The notes under the pieces: model-generated
Databases searched by the model: none
The model's input: only the letters and a program-made list of their open reading frames with translations
Told to the model about the DNA's origin: nothing
In this document: in pieces, positions 45,065 through 53,446 of the stretch
Layout: every line of letters begins with the position of its first letter
Numbering within the stretch: position 1 is the first letter of the stretch
Translations under genes and position numbers: made by a program
Assembly: GCF_007828865.1 (NCBI RefSeq)
Contig: NZ_VIVK01000001.1
Coordinates: 2,170,001 to 2,234,000, forward strand
Length of the DNA stretch: 64,000 nt
From: Kribbella amoyensis
Lineage (GTDB): Bacteria; Actinomycetota; Actinomycetes; Propionibacteriales; Kribbellaceae
Direction: 5' to 3'

Positions 45065-45319
45065 ATGCACCAGCAGTACGCCCCTCACCAGCAGTACGCC
45101 CCGCAGCAGTTCCCCCAGCAGCAGCACCCCCAGCAGCACCCCCAGTACGCCCAGCAGCAGTCGCAGCCGCAGCAGGCGCAGCAGGCGCTCCCGGCAGACC
45201 ACCCGCTCGCCGGCCTCGACCGTCGCATCTCCCGTGCCGCCAAGCGCCGCGTGCACGCCCGTGAGCGCCGCGTCCGCCGGAACCGCCGCGGTACCGCCTG
45301 GGCGCCCGCCGGCTTCTGA
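45065..45319 (+). CDS. Gln-rich / Arg-rich small protein of unknown function
   Basis: 84 residues from ATG 45065 with CGGGAGAA upstream. The N-terminal half is Gln/Pro/Tyr-rich with short repeats (HQQYAP, QQYAPQQF, QQHPQQHPQYAQQ). The C-terminal half is very basic: RRISRAAKRRVHARERRVRR. Such a disordered head with a basic tail suggests nucleic-acid binding or condensate behaviour. No homologous family is recognised. Convergent with the marR-type gene, 6 bp apart. Confidence 0.65.
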   Translation: MHQQYAPHQQYAPQQFPQQQHPQQHPQYAQQQSQPQQAQQALPADHPLAGLDRRISRAAKRRVHARERRVRRNRRGTAWAPAGF

Positions 45320-45325
45320 CCCCGG

Positions 45326-45787
45326 TCAGCCGCCGTCGTGGTGACTGAGCACCTTGCCGAGCAGCCTGCTCAGCTGGTCGCGCTCCGCAGCCGACAGCGG
45401 CGCGAACAGCTCGTCCTGCGCCTTCCGGACCAGCTCGGCGAGCCGCTTCTGCTGCCGCTTACCCGCCGTGGTCAGCGTGATGATGTTGCGTCGCCCGTCC
45501 TCCGGATCGGGTGACCGGTCCACGAACCCGGCCGCGGCGAGCTCGTTGATCGCCGCCACCACGTCGCTGCGGTCGATCCCGGTCCGCCGGCCGAGCGACG
45601 CCTGACTGGCCGGCCCGAACTCGGCCAGCGTCGCGAGCAGCCGGAAGTGGTACCCCCGGGCGCCGCCGGCCGCGAACGCCTCGCTGATGATCCGGTGCGC
45701 GTGCATCGCACTCTGCGTCAGCAGCCAGCTCGGCGTTTCCTTGAGTACGCTCGGCGCCTGTTCGTCCACGCCCGCGAGTGTAGCCAT
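45326..45787 (-). CDS. MarR-family transcriptional regulator (operon with the MFS gene)
   Basis: 153 residues from ATG 45787. Winged helix SLGRRTGIDRSDVVAAINEL with the wing SPDPEDGRRNIITLT. It lies 13 bp downstream of the efflux pump gene on the same strand, so it probably senses the pump substrate and controls its own operon through the repeats at 46963-46998. Confidence 0.87.
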   Translation of the reverse strand: MATLAGVDEQAPSVLKETPSWLLTQSAMHAHRIISEAFAAGGARGYHFRLLATLAEFGPASQASLGRRTGIDRSDVVAAINELAAAGFVDRSPDPEDGRRNIITLTTAGKRQQKRLAELVRKAQDELFAPLSAAERDQLSRLLGKVLSHHDGG

Positions 45788-45800
45788 TCGTTGGCCCGCC

Positions 45801-46955
45801 CTACGGTTGCCGGCCGATCGCCCAGACGAGCCCGGCTCCCGCGACCAGCAATACCGCTGTCACCACACTGCCCTGCGGAATCACCGCCGTCCCCAGCGCA
45901 GCACCGAGCTGGACACTCGTCGACCCAGCAGCACCCGCGACCCCAGCAGAAGAGCCTGCACCCAGCGTCGCCGTGCTGTTGGCCACCGGGAGCACCAGCG
46001 ACGTCCCCAGCCCGAGCAACAGGAACACCAGCACGACGTTCGGCAGGTACGCCGACTCCGGGGTGAGCCGGGTCAGCAGGAAATACGAAGACCCGATCAG
46101 CACCAGCCCCGGCACCAGCAACGTCCGGGCCGGCACCACCGTCATTCGCCCGCGAACCACCCGGACCCCGACCTGGATCGCCAGCGGATAGGCCAAGAAC
46201 GCCAGTCCAGCCCGCGCCGCGTCGTACCCGAGGGTGTCCTGCAGGAAGAAGCTGAGCTGCAGGAAGGCACTGATCACCGCGATCCCCCACGCGAACATCG
46301 CCACGTACGCCGCGGTGCGCGGGCGGTGCCGTAGGAGCGCGAGTGGGAAGAGCGGCCCGGATCGCTGATCGACGGACCCAGGCCGGACCGCGTACAAGGC
46401 GAGCACGATCGCGATCGCGGTGATCGGGACGTTGACCAGCAACGCCCAGCGCCAGTTCAGGTACTGCGTGAGTAGCCCGCCGGCGAGCATCCCGATCGCC
46501 GACCCGCTGCCCATGATCGTGGCGAAGATCCCGAAGGCCCGGCCGCGTTCGGCGGTCGAGAACGTGGTCGAGAGCAACGCGAGCGCGGCCGGGGTGAGCA
46601 GCGAGCCGAACACGCCCTGCGCCGAGCGCGCGGTGATCAGCATCCACCCGGCGGTCGCCAGTCCGCCGAGCAGCGAGGCGAGCGCGAAGCCGACGAGGCC
46701 GACCAGCAGCGCGCGACGGTACCCGATCCACTGACCGACCCGGCCGCCGGGCAACAGCAGGACGCCGAAGGCCAGCGCGTACGACGTCACCACCCACCAG
46801 CTCGCCGTCTCGGACATCCGCAACGTTGCGCCGACGGACGGCAGTGCGATGTTCATGATGGTGCCGTCGACCGCGAACATCAGCTGCGCGATCGACACGG
46901 CCGCGAGCGCCCACCAGCGCCGCGGATCCGCCCGTTGCTCGATTCCAGTCGTCAT
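45801..46955 (-). CDS. MFS drug-efflux transporter
   Basis: 384 residues from ATG 46955, about 12 transmembrane helices. The first helix has FAVDGTIMNIALPSVGATL, the conserved D-T-I-NIALP motif of DHA2 (EmrB/QacA) pumps; GRVGQWIGYRRALLVG is motif A, and GSGSAIGMLAGG resembles motif C. Shorter than 14-helix DHA2 pumps. Likely exports a drug or signalling compound by proton antiport. Operon with the MarR gene. Confidence 0.87.
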   Translation of the reverse strand: MTTGIEQRADPRRWWALAAVSIAQLMFAVDGTIMNIALPSVGATLRMSETASWWVVTSYALAFGVLLLPGGRVGQWIGYRRALLVGLVGFALASLLGGLATAGWMLITARSAQGVFGSLLTPAALALLSTTFSTAERGRAFGIFATIMGSGSAIGMLAGGLLTQYLNWRWALLVNVPITAIAIVLALYAVRPGSVDQRSGPLFPLALLRHRPRTAAYVAMFAWGIAVISAFLQLSFFLQDTLGYDAARAGLAFLAYPLAIQVGVRVVRGRMTVVPARTLLVPGLVLIGSSYFLLTRLTPESAYLPNVVLVFLLLGLGTSLVLPVANSTATLGAGSSAGVAGAAGSTSVQLGAALGTAVIPQGSVVTAVLLVAGAGLVWAIGRQP

Positions 46956-46962
46956 CCCCACT

Positions 46963-46998
46963 CCAATGTTGGCCCTACCAATGTTGGCGTGACCAACA
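46963..46998. promoter_or_regulatory. Repeated operator-like elements upstream of the MFS gene
   Basis: Direct repeats CCAATGTTGGC at 46963-46973 and 46978-46988, 15 bp apart. The second copy also forms the inverted repeat TGTTGG-N5-CCAACA (46982-46998). They start 7 bp before the MFS start codon and are good candidates for the MarR-type regulator. Confidence 0.65.
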
Positions 46999-47040
46999 AT
47001 AAGCTGATGGTGGGGCAGCCAACAAGTGCAGGCAAGAGAC

Positions 47041-47394
47041 TCAGGCCTCGCGAGCGTCCAGCAGGGCATCCCAATGAGCCGCGGTCCACTCACAGGCGAC
47101 GCGCATCGGCTCCAGCAGGCTGCGGCCGAGCGGGGTGAGCTCGTAGACCACCCGGCGCACCGGCTCGGCGTACTCGGTGCGCGTGATCAGGCCGTCCTGC
47201 TCCAGCAGCCGCAGCGAACGCGTCAGTGCCTTCGGGGTGAGCCGGTGCAGGGGGACCCGGAGCTCGGAGAATCGCCGCGGACCGTCCTCGAGGCAACGGA
47301 TCACCAGACCGGCCCACTTGTCGCGGCCGAACCGGACCGGATTCAGCGAGGACGGGCAGATCTCCTCGAACATGTCCGCGCGCAACGGCTCCAT
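47041..47394 (-). CDS. HxlR-family transcriptional regulator
   Basis: 117 residues from ATG 47394. HxlR fold with PVRFGRDKWAGLVIRCLEDG, RFSELRVPLHRLTPKALTRS and EYAEPVRRVVYELTPLG. A single cysteine near the N-terminus (EEICPSS) matches HxlR/HypR/QorR proteins that sense electrophiles or oxidants. Divergent from an NmrA-like oxidoreductase gene with a palindrome between them. Confidence 0.88.
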   Translation of the reverse strand: MEPLRADMFEEICPSSLNPVRFGRDKWAGLVIRCLEDGPRRFSELRVPLHRLTPKALTRSLRLLEQDGLITRTEYAEPVRRVVYELTPLGRSLLEPMRVACEWTAAHWDALLDAREA

Positions 47395-47409
47395 CGCGCC
47401 AGCGTAGTT

Positions 47410-47427
47410 GGTATCCGAACGGATACC
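47410..47427. promoter_or_regulatory. HxlR operator candidate
   Basis: GGTATCCG-AA-CGGATACC, a perfect 18-bp palindrome in the 56-bp divergent gap between hxlR and the NmrA-like gene. Confidence 0.82.
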
Positions 47428-47450
47428 GCCCGCCCTCTTACCGTCGCCGC

Positions 47451-48080
47451 ATGAGCACAGCAGAGAACGCCAAGAGGATCGTGGTCTTCGGCGCCGGTGG
47501 TCGAGCCGGCCGCGCGGTGGTCGAGGAAGCACGCCGCAGAGGACACGACGTGGTCCCGGTCGTGAGGGACCCCAGCAAGTACGCCGACCTGCCGGGTGCC
47601 GTGTCGGGAGACGTGACCGACGTCGCCGACGTGGAGCGGCTGAGCCAGGGGAGCGATGCCGTGGTCGCCGCGGTGTACGACCACGGGACGGACTCCGCGG
47701 ACCTGTTCCGCAAGAGCGCGCAGGCCTTGGTGGACGGAGCTCGGTCTCGCCTGCTGTGGGTCGGCCTGGCGTCGATCCTGCCCGCGGCGTCGGGTGGTCG
47801 GCTGATGGACGAACCGGGGTACCCACAGGAGTACCGGTCCTTCTACCTCGCGCACGCGGGTGCCATCGAGATCTTCGAAGCGTCCGCACTCGACTGGATC
47901 TCGGTCGCACCCGCCGGCGACTTCGACCACCGGCACCCGGCCCGCACGGGCTCGTACACGCTGAGCCCGGGGAACGCGGCCGCCCGGATCTCGTACGCCG
48001 ATCTCGCGGTCGCCCTCGTCGACGAGCTCGAACGTCCGCGGCATCGGCGAGCACTCCTGGGATTCGCGGCAGAAGAGTAA
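47451..48080 (+). CDS. NmrA/SDR-like NAD(P)-binding protein
   Basis: 209 residues. It begins RIVVFGAGGRAGRAVVEEAR, an atypical SDR nucleotide loop GAGGRAG, followed by DVVPVVRDPSKYADL. SISYADLAVALVDEL-type C-terminal segment (ISYADLAVALVDELERPRH) fits the YwnB/NmrA-like group. Often under HxlR control and used as a quinone or electrophile responsive reductase. Substrate unknown. Confidence 0.82.
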   Translation: MSTAENAKRIVVFGAGGRAGRAVVEEARRRGHDVVPVVRDPSKYADLPGAVSGDVTDVADVERLSQGSDAVVAAVYDHGTDSADLFRKSAQALVDGARSRLLWVGLASILPAASGGRLMDEPGYPQEYRSFYLAHAGAIEIFEASALDWISVAPAGDFDHRHPARTGSYTLSPGNAAARISYADLAVALVDELERPRHRRALLGFAAEE

Positions 48081-48180
48081 TGCGGGTGAGTAACAAGGGG
48101 GAGTAATCGGTTGCGCTCGGTGGCAGCATGGCGGCATAGCCGTCGCACCGAGATCCGGGCGGGGGCTGAGCGGATCGGGG

Positions 48181-48606
48181 GTGATCGGGGTGGACGAGGA
48201 GGCGGTCCAGCTGATGGTGGCGATGCATCGGATCGTCCGCCATCTGCGCCGCAGTGCGATGAGCGAGACGCTGCATCCGACGCAGTTCATCACGTTGCTG
48301 GTGATCGCGGACGAGCAGCCGGTCCGGATCGGGACGATCGCGGCCCGCGTGCCGTGCTCACAGCCGACCGCGACCACCACGGTCGCGACGCTGGAGGCGG
48401 ACGGCCTGGTCTGCCGGCAGGGCGACGACCGGGACGGCCGGGCGACCGTGGTCGTGCTGACCGATCTCGGCGCCGAGATGGTCGCCCAGATCCGCGCCGA
48501 CGCGACCAAGACGCTGGAGGGCATGCTGACCGAGCTCGACGACGAGGACCGCGCGCAGGTCCTCCGCTCCGGTGGCGTCCTGTACCGGTTGTCCGCGGGC
48601 CTCTGA
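48181..48606 (+). CDS. MarR-family transcriptional regulator
   Basis: 141 residues from GTG 48181, or 138 from GTG 48190. Winged helix IAARVPCSQPTATTTVATLE, wing GDDRDGRATVVVLTDLG. Follows the NmrA-like gene by 100 bp on the same strand. No clear target. Confidence 0.82.
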   Translation: MIGVDEEAVQLMVAMHRIVRHLRRSAMSETLHPTQFITLLVIADEQPVRIGTIAARVPCSQPTATTTVATLEADGLVCRQGDDRDGRATVVVLTDLGAEMVAQIRADATKTLEGMLTELDDEDRAQVLRSGGVLYRLSAGL

Positions 48607-48627
48607 GGTCAATGCCTCGTGACGCGC

Positions 48628-49068
48628 TCAGTCGGTCGAGGTGTCCGAGGTGAGCCAGCGCGTCGGCCGGAAGGTGAGCAGCAGCACCGTGTTCTCCGGG
48701 TCGTCCAGCTCGCCGTGCACGAAGCCCTGCGCGTGCTCCTCCGGCATGTACCGCCGCACGATCGTGAGCATCTGGTCGACCGTCGGCGGCGCGACCGAGA
48801 CCAGCTCGGCCTCGACGGTGACGTACGCCGGCGGCATCTCCTCGCGCTGCGCGACGAACGTGACCACCCCGGCCTTGCGGATCCGGTCGATCCGCCGTGG
48901 CGCCCGCCGCTGCGTCCCGGTGAACATCGTCAGCTCACCCCCGGGCTCGTACGCGTAGAAGGTCGGAACGCTGGTCGGCGCCTCGCCCGGGTCACCACCG
49001 ACGCTCAGGACGCCCACGTGGGCGTCGGCCAGGAAGTCCTCGCGTGCCTGCTTGCTCATTCGTCCCAT
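48628..49068 (-). CDS. Pyridoxamine 5'-phosphate oxidase-like FMN-binding protein
   Basis: 146 residues from ATG 49068, or 143 from ATG 49059, which has GGGACGA before it. Split-barrel features REDFLADAHVGVLSVGGDP, PTFYAYEPGGELTMFTG and RKAGVVTFVAQREEMPPAYV. These proteins bind FMN, F420 or haem. Divergent from an HxlR regulator, so probably regulated by it. Confidence 0.82.
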   Translation of the reverse strand: MGRMSKQAREDFLADAHVGVLSVGGDPGEAPTSVPTFYAYEPGGELTMFTGTQRRAPRRIDRIRKAGVVTFVAQREEMPPAYVTVEAELVSVAPPTVDQMLTIVRRYMPEEHAQGFVHGELDDPENTVLLLTFRPTRWLTSDTSTD

Positions 49069-49117
49069 GGAGCAAGCTTCATAAAAACAAGTAAGCTTTG
49101 TCAAGTAGAGTGGGCCC
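49069..49117. promoter_or_regulatory. AT-rich divergent promoter with paired AAGCTT elements
   Basis: A notably AT-rich 49-bp gap with AAGCTT at 49074-49079 and 49093-49098 and the direct repeat CAAGTA near 49088 and 49102. Probable site for the adjacent HxlR protein. Confidence 0.5.
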
Positions 49118-49771
49118 ATGACGTCGAAGACCTACGGCCAGTACTGCGGGGTCGCCCGCGCACTCGAGCTCGTCGGTGAGCGCTGGGCGATGCTGATCAT
49201 CCGGGACCTGCTGGTCGGACCGAAGCGGTACACCGATCTGCGCACGGGGCTGCCGAAGATCCCGACCAACGTGCTCTCCACCCGGCTCAAGGAACTGGAG
49301 CAGTCCGGCGTGGTCGAACGCCAGGTGGAGGCGCCGCCGTCCCGCGCGATCGTCTACCGGCTGACGGAGTACGGCGCCGACCTCGACCAGGCGGTGCTCG
49401 CCCTGGGCCGCTGGGGAGCGCGGTCGCTGGGGGAGCTGCGGCCGGGCGAGATCGCGACCGCGGAGACGCTGGTGATGGCGCTGCGCTCGACGTTCCAGCC
49501 GACGCGGGGCCGGCGGACGACGTACGAGCTGCGCTTCGGTGAGGTGGTCGTCCACGCGATTGTTGCCGGCGGCAAGCTGGTGGCCGAGCCGGGTCCGCTG
49601 GACGGCGCGGACGTACGGATCGAGGCGTACGCGCCGTTGAGTCCGCTGCTGGCCGGGGAGCTCGACGGGGCGGCTGCGTTGAAGGCGGGCATGGTCGGCG
49701 ACACCGCGTCGGCGGCCGAGCTCGATCGCTTCGCCGAGACCTTCCGGATCGGCCGGCGCGCCGAGGAGTGA
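49118..49771 (+). CDS. HxlR regulator with SCP2-like C-terminal domain
   Basis: 217 residues. The N-terminal 100 residues are HxlR-type (YCGVARALELVGERWAMLII, LPKIPTNVLSTRLKELEQSG). Residues about 115-215 form a second domain (TTYELRFGEVVVHAIVAGGK, YAPLSPLLAGELDGAAAL) resembling SCP2 sterol-carrier folds, a likely hydrophobic ligand pocket. Divergent from the FMN-binding gene. The last codons lie inside a terminator hairpin. Confidence 0.83.
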   Translation: MTSKTYGQYCGVARALELVGERWAMLIIRDLLVGPKRYTDLRTGLPKIPTNVLSTRLKELEQSGVVERQVEAPPSRAIVYRLTEYGADLDQAVLALGRWGARSLGELRPGEIATAETLVMALRSTFQPTRGRRTTYELRFGEVVVHAIVAGGKLVAEPGPLDGADVRIEAYAPLSPLLAGELDGAAALKAGMVGDTASAAELDRFAETFRIGRRAEE

Positions 49772-49787
49772 GCGCGCCGGCCGATCC
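49746..49787. terminator. Bidirectional terminator with 16-bp arms
   Basis: GGATCGGCCGGCGCGC (49746-49761) and its exact complement (49772-49787) with a 10-nt loop. It lies between two convergent stops (49771 and 49789) and its left arm is part of the upstream coding region. Confidence 0.85.
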
Positions 49788-49788
49788 G

Positions 49789-51429
49789 TCAGTGCTTGGC
49801 GGGACCCTCGGCGCCGGCGCCGGTGAGGGAGCGGACGGAGAGCTCGTTGTACCGCTCCTCGCTGCTGCGGTCGCGGCCCGCGTACGTGCCGATCACGCCG
49901 AACAGGAAGCCGAGCGGGATCGAGACGATGCCCGGGTTCGACAGCGGGAACCAGGAGAAGTCCGCACCGGTGATCATCGACGTCGGGGTACCCGAGACGA
50001 CCGGCGAGAAGAACACCAGCACGACGGCGGAGATCAGGCCGCCGTAGATGCTCCAGACCGCGCCCGAGGTGTTGAACCGCTTCCAGAACAGGTTGTACAG
50101 CAGGGCCGGCAGGTTCGCCGAGGCGGCGACCGCGAACGCGAGCGCGACCAGGAAGGCGATGTTCAGCTTCTGCGCCGGGATCGCCAGCGCGATCGCCACC
50201 GCGCCGATCCCGATCGCCGCGAACCGGGCCACCCGCAGCTCCTGCCGCTCGGTCACCTTGCCCTTGGCCAGCACGTTCGCGTAGAGGTCGTGCGCGAACG
50301 ACGAGGCCGAGGTGAGCGTGAGTCCGGCGACCACGGCGAGAATGGTGGCGAAGGCAACGGCCGCGATCAGGGCCAGCAGGATCGAGCCACCGAGCGAGTC
50401 CGCCCCGCCACCGACCGCCTCGGCCAGCGACGGTGAGGCCACGTTGCCCTTCGAGGTCGCCACCGCGGATTCCTTGCTGGTGTCGAGCAGCGCCGCCGCG
50501 CCGAAGCCGAGCGCCAGCGTCATCAGGTAGAAGGCGCCGATCAGCCCGATCGCCCACTGCACCGAACGCCGCGCCGAGCGGGAGTCCGGCACCGTGTAGA
50601 AGCGGATCAGGATGTGCGGCAGGCCCGCCGTGCCCAGGACCAGGGCGAGGCCGAGGGAGAGGAAGTCGATCTGGCCGACCAGGTCCTTGCCGTAGAGCAG
50701 GCCCGGCTGCAGGAAGGCCTCGCCCTTGCCCGAGTTCGCCGCGGCCGCGCCGAGCAGCTGGGAGATGTTGAAGTCGAACTTCAGCAGCACCAGGAAGGTG
50801 ATCAGGATCGTGCCCGCCATCAACAGCACGGCCTTGACGATCTGCACCCAGGTGGTGCCCTTCATGCCGCCGATGGTGACGTAGATGATCATCAGCGCAC
50901 CGACCAGGACGATCACGCCGGCCTTCAGGGTCGCGTCGGTGACCCCGAGCAGCAGGCCGACCAGCGCGCCCGCACCGACCATCTGGGCCAGCAGGTAGAA
51001 GATCGACACCACGATCGTCGACGTCGCCGCCGCGGTCCGGACCGGCCGCTGCTTCATCCGGAACGCGAGCTGGTCGGCCATCGTGAACCGGCCCGAGTTC
51101 CGCAGCAGCTCCGCGACCAGCAGCAACGCCACCAGCCACGCGACCAGGAAGCCGATCGAGTACAGGAAGCCGTCGTACCCGTACAGCGCGATCTGGCCGG
51201 AGATGCCCAGGAAGGACGCGGCCGACATGTAGTCACCGGCAACGGCGAACCCGTTCTGCGCACCGCTGAACGAGCGGCCGCCCGCGTAGTAGTCGGCGGC
51301 GGTCCGGTTCTGCCGGGACGCCCACCAGGTGATGTACAGGGTCACCGCGACGACCGCGGTGAACAGCGAGATGGTCAGGGCCTGGTTGCCCGGCTCGGCG
51401 TCGGCCAGCGGGATCAGCAGCGCGGTCAC
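49789..51429 (-). CDS. actP: Cation/acetate symporter (SSS family)
   Basis: 546 residues from GTG 51429, about 13 transmembrane helices. ADYYAGGRSFSGAQNGFAVA and GDYMSAASFLGISGQIALYG are ActP-type blocks, with GLALVLGTAGLPHILIRFYT in the middle. It imports acetate and similar short acids with sodium or protons. It overlaps the DUF485 gene by GTGA (51426-51429). With acs 5 kb away it forms an acetate-scavenging set. Confidence 0.92.
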   Translation of the reverse strand: MTALLIPLADAEPGNQALTISLFTAVVAVTLYITWWASRQNRTAADYYAGGRSFSGAQNGFAVAGDYMSAASFLGISGQIALYGYDGFLYSIGFLVAWLVALLLVAELLRNSGRFTMADQLAFRMKQRPVRTAAATSTIVVSIFYLLAQMVGAGALVGLLLGVTDATLKAGVIVLVGALMIIYVTIGGMKGTTWVQIVKAVLLMAGTILITFLVLLKFDFNISQLLGAAAANSGKGEAFLQPGLLYGKDLVGQIDFLSLGLALVLGTAGLPHILIRFYTVPDSRSARRSVQWAIGLIGAFYLMTLALGFGAAALLDTSKESAVATSKGNVASPSLAEAVGGGADSLGGSILLALIAAVAFATILAVVAGLTLTSASSFAHDLYANVLAKGKVTERQELRVARFAAIGIGAVAIALAIPAQKLNIAFLVALAFAVAASANLPALLYNLFWKRFNTSGAVWSIYGGLISAVVLVFFSPVVSGTPTSMITGADFSWFPLSNPGIVSIPLGFLFGVIGTYAGRDRSSEERYNELSVRSLTGAGAEGPAKH

Positions 51430-51767
51430 CGGCGACGCTCCCTCTTGTACTTGGCGTTCAGGCCGCTCGCCAGCGGATCCAGCCGCCGGTTCGCGAACCG
51501 GCCGTACAGGGCGGCGATGAAGAAGGTGGACACGAACTGCAGCAGCCCGAAGACCAGCGCCACGTTGACGTGCCCGACGACCTGGGTGTTCATGAAGTCA
51601 CGGGCCCAGTTGTTGCAGGCGACGTAGGCCAGGTACCAGACCATGAACGTGATCGTCCACGGCACGACGAAGTTCTTGTACCGCCGCTTCAGCTCCTGGA
51701 AGTCGGCCGAGTCGTGCACGGCCTCGTACGCCCGGGCTTCCCGCTCGGGTACCACGTCCTTGTCCAT
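51426..51767 (-). CDS. DUF485 membrane protein
   Basis: 113 residues from ATG 51767 (AAGGGG upstream). Two transmembrane helices (TITFMVWYLAYVACNNWARD and FGLLQFVSTFFIAALYGRFA) with the DUF485 loop. It is nearly always the small partner gene of actP, as yjcH is in E. coli. Coupled to actP. Confidence 0.92.
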   Translation of the reverse strand: MDKDVVPEREARAYEAVHDSADFQELKRRYKNFVVPWTITFMVWYLAYVACNNWARDFMNTQVVGHVNVALVFGLLQFVSTFFIAALYGRFANRRLDPLASGLNAKYKRERRR

Positions 51768-51869
51768 TCGCACCCCTTCACCGGCAACGCGATCAGGTGC
51801 ACGTTAGCTCCATGTCGCGCGTTTGTGACCGGGCGCGACCAAAAAGTTGCCGTTCGGGGTGAAGCGCTC

Positions 51870-52676
51870 TCAGACCGGCGGGGCGACCGGGGCGTCGAGC
51901 GTGCGGCGGTAGTTGGCCAGGTCGCTCGGGCGGGTCCGGTAACACTCGGTGAAGTACGGCATCCGCAACGGCTCCGGCGGCCGGGCCGTGCTGTCGTAGA
52001 TCGCGTCGATCTGCTCCAGGACCGCCTCGCGCCGGGTCTCGGTCAGCACGGCGACCCGCGAGTGCGACTGGGCCAGCTGCCGCAGTCCGGTGCGGTCCAG
52101 GTCGTGCCAGTGCCGGAACCGGGCGGTCTCGACGTAGGAGAACAGGTCGGACTGGAGCAGGATCGGCATCGGGTCGAACTGGTCGTTGCCGGCCAGGAAG
52201 TCCTCGCCCATCATCGCCCGGTGGATCCGCCGGACCCACGGGACCACGGTGTCGGACCGGTTCCAGAGCAGCCCGAGGACGCCGTTCGGCCGGAGGACGC
52301 GGGCGATCTCGGGCAGCGCGCGGGCATGGTCGAACCAGTGGAACGCCTGGCCGACGAGCACCGCGTCCACCGAGGCGTGCGCGAGCGGGATCGACTCGGC
52401 CGCGCCGACCATCGTGTCCACGCCCGGCAACCGGCGGCAGACGGCGAGCATCTCCTCAGAGGGATCGACCGCGACCACGTCGTGCCCGAGCGCGGCGGCG
52501 ACCGCGGTGAGCTTGCCGGTGCCGGCGCCCAGATCGAGGATCTGCAGCCGCCCGGGCCCGACGAGCCAGCTCAGCGCCTCGGCCGGGAACGTCGGCCGGC
52601 CCGCGTCGTACGCGGCCGCGACGGCGCCGAACGAGCGGGCGCGCCCCGGGTCGGATCCTGGCTCATCGGTGCTCAT
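51870..52676 (-). CDS. Class I SAM-dependent methyltransferase
   Basis: 268 residues from ATG 52676. It starts FGAVAAAYDAGRPTFPAEAL with motif I ILDLGAGTGKLT, DPSEEMLAVCRRL and GQAFHWFDHARALPEIARVL, the methyltransferase 11 pattern. The acceptor is unknown. Not coupled to the nonulosonate genes downstream of it in the window (38 bp gap to the next gene end). Confidence 0.85.
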   Translation of the reverse strand: MSTDEPGSDPGRARSFGAVAAAYDAGRPTFPAEALSWLVGPGRLQILDLGAGTGKLTAVAAALGHDVVAVDPSEEMLAVCRRLPGVDTMVGAAESIPLAHASVDAVLVGQAFHWFDHARALPEIARVLRPNGVLGLLWNRSDTVVPWVRRIHRAMMGEDFLAGNDQFDPMPILLQSDLFSYVETARFRHWHDLDRTGLRQLAQSHSRVAVLTETRREAVLEQIDAIYDSTARPPEPLRMPYFTECYRTRPSDLANYRRTLDAPVAPPV

Positions 52677-52714
52677 CACCGTAGATCATGCCGCAGCCGC
52701 GGCCTCCCGCGCTG

Positions 52715-53446
52715 TTACTCGCCGAGCTTCTTCTGTTCGATGTGCTCGTTGAGCGCGTGCAGCTCGGGGTGTTTCTCCATGATCGCGACCAGATCGGCGC
52801 AGTTCAGCTCGGCCGCGCCGAAGTCCTCGATCAGCGCCGTGAGCAACTGGCGGTCGTCCGGGGTGTCCAGCGTGAGCCGGTACTTGGACAGGTCGCCGCG
52901 GTCCCACGGCATGTTCAGCAGCCGCATGTCGCCGGTCCGGTTCTGGTGCAGGTACGACGTCACGTGCTCGCGGTCGGCCGGCAGGGTGGCGTCCGCGTCG
53001 GCCTGCAGCAGCCGGGGCCCGGAGAAGATCTCGTAGTCCATCCCGCGCGGGTAGGTCCGCTGGATGCAGTTCGACACGTACAGGTTGTCGGCCGCCTCGG
53101 CCCGGAACGCCTCGACGCCCTCGGCAACGACCGCGGCGTCGATCAGCGGGCAGTCCGAGGTGACCCGGACGGCGCCGTCCAGCTCGTGCTCGCGGATCGC
53201 GCCGGCGAACCGGGACAGCACGTCCAGCTCGCTGCCCCGGAACACCGGGACCCCGAGCTCGCCGGCCAGCTCGACGATCGGCTCGTCGTCGGGGTTCGTG
53301 GTGGTCGCCACGATCACCGGCAGGCCGGTCTCGGCGAGCCGGTCCAGGTGGTGCTGCAGGTACGTCTTGCCACCGGCGGTCAGCAGCACCTTGGCGGGCA
53401 GCCGCGTACTGGTCGCCCGGGCCTGGGTGATGATGCCGATCTTCAT
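52715..53446 (-). CDS. SpsF/PseF-type cytidylyltransferase
   Basis: 243 residues from ATG 53446 with AAGGTGG upstream. IGIITQARATSTRLPAKVL is the nucleotide-binding loop of the CMP-sugar synthetase/SpsF family; VRVTSDCPLIDAAVV holds the metal-binding aspartate, and KYRLTLDTPDD the second. It would activate the nonulosonic acid with CTP. It is last in the pseB-pseC operon. Compared with Campylobacter PseF it is of the SpsF type. Confidence 0.82.
   Translation of the reverse strand: MKIGIITQARATSTRLPAKVLLTAGGKTYLQHHLDRLAETGLPVIVATTTNPDDEPIVELAGELGVPVFRGSELDVLSRFAGAIREHELDGAVRVTSDCPLIDAAVVAEGVEAFRAEAADNLYVSNCIQRTYPRGMDYEIFSGPRLLQADADATLPADREHVTSYLHQNRTGDMRLLNMPWDRGDLSKYRLTLDTPDDRQLLTALIEDFGAAELNCADLVAIMEKHPELHALNEHIEQKKLGE

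Noticed and set aside
45068..45190. Short repeats CAGCAGTACGCCCC as a possible CRISPR or tandem-repeat array
   Set aside because: They are in-frame codon repeats (QQYAP) of varying length inside a small gene; there are no spacers.
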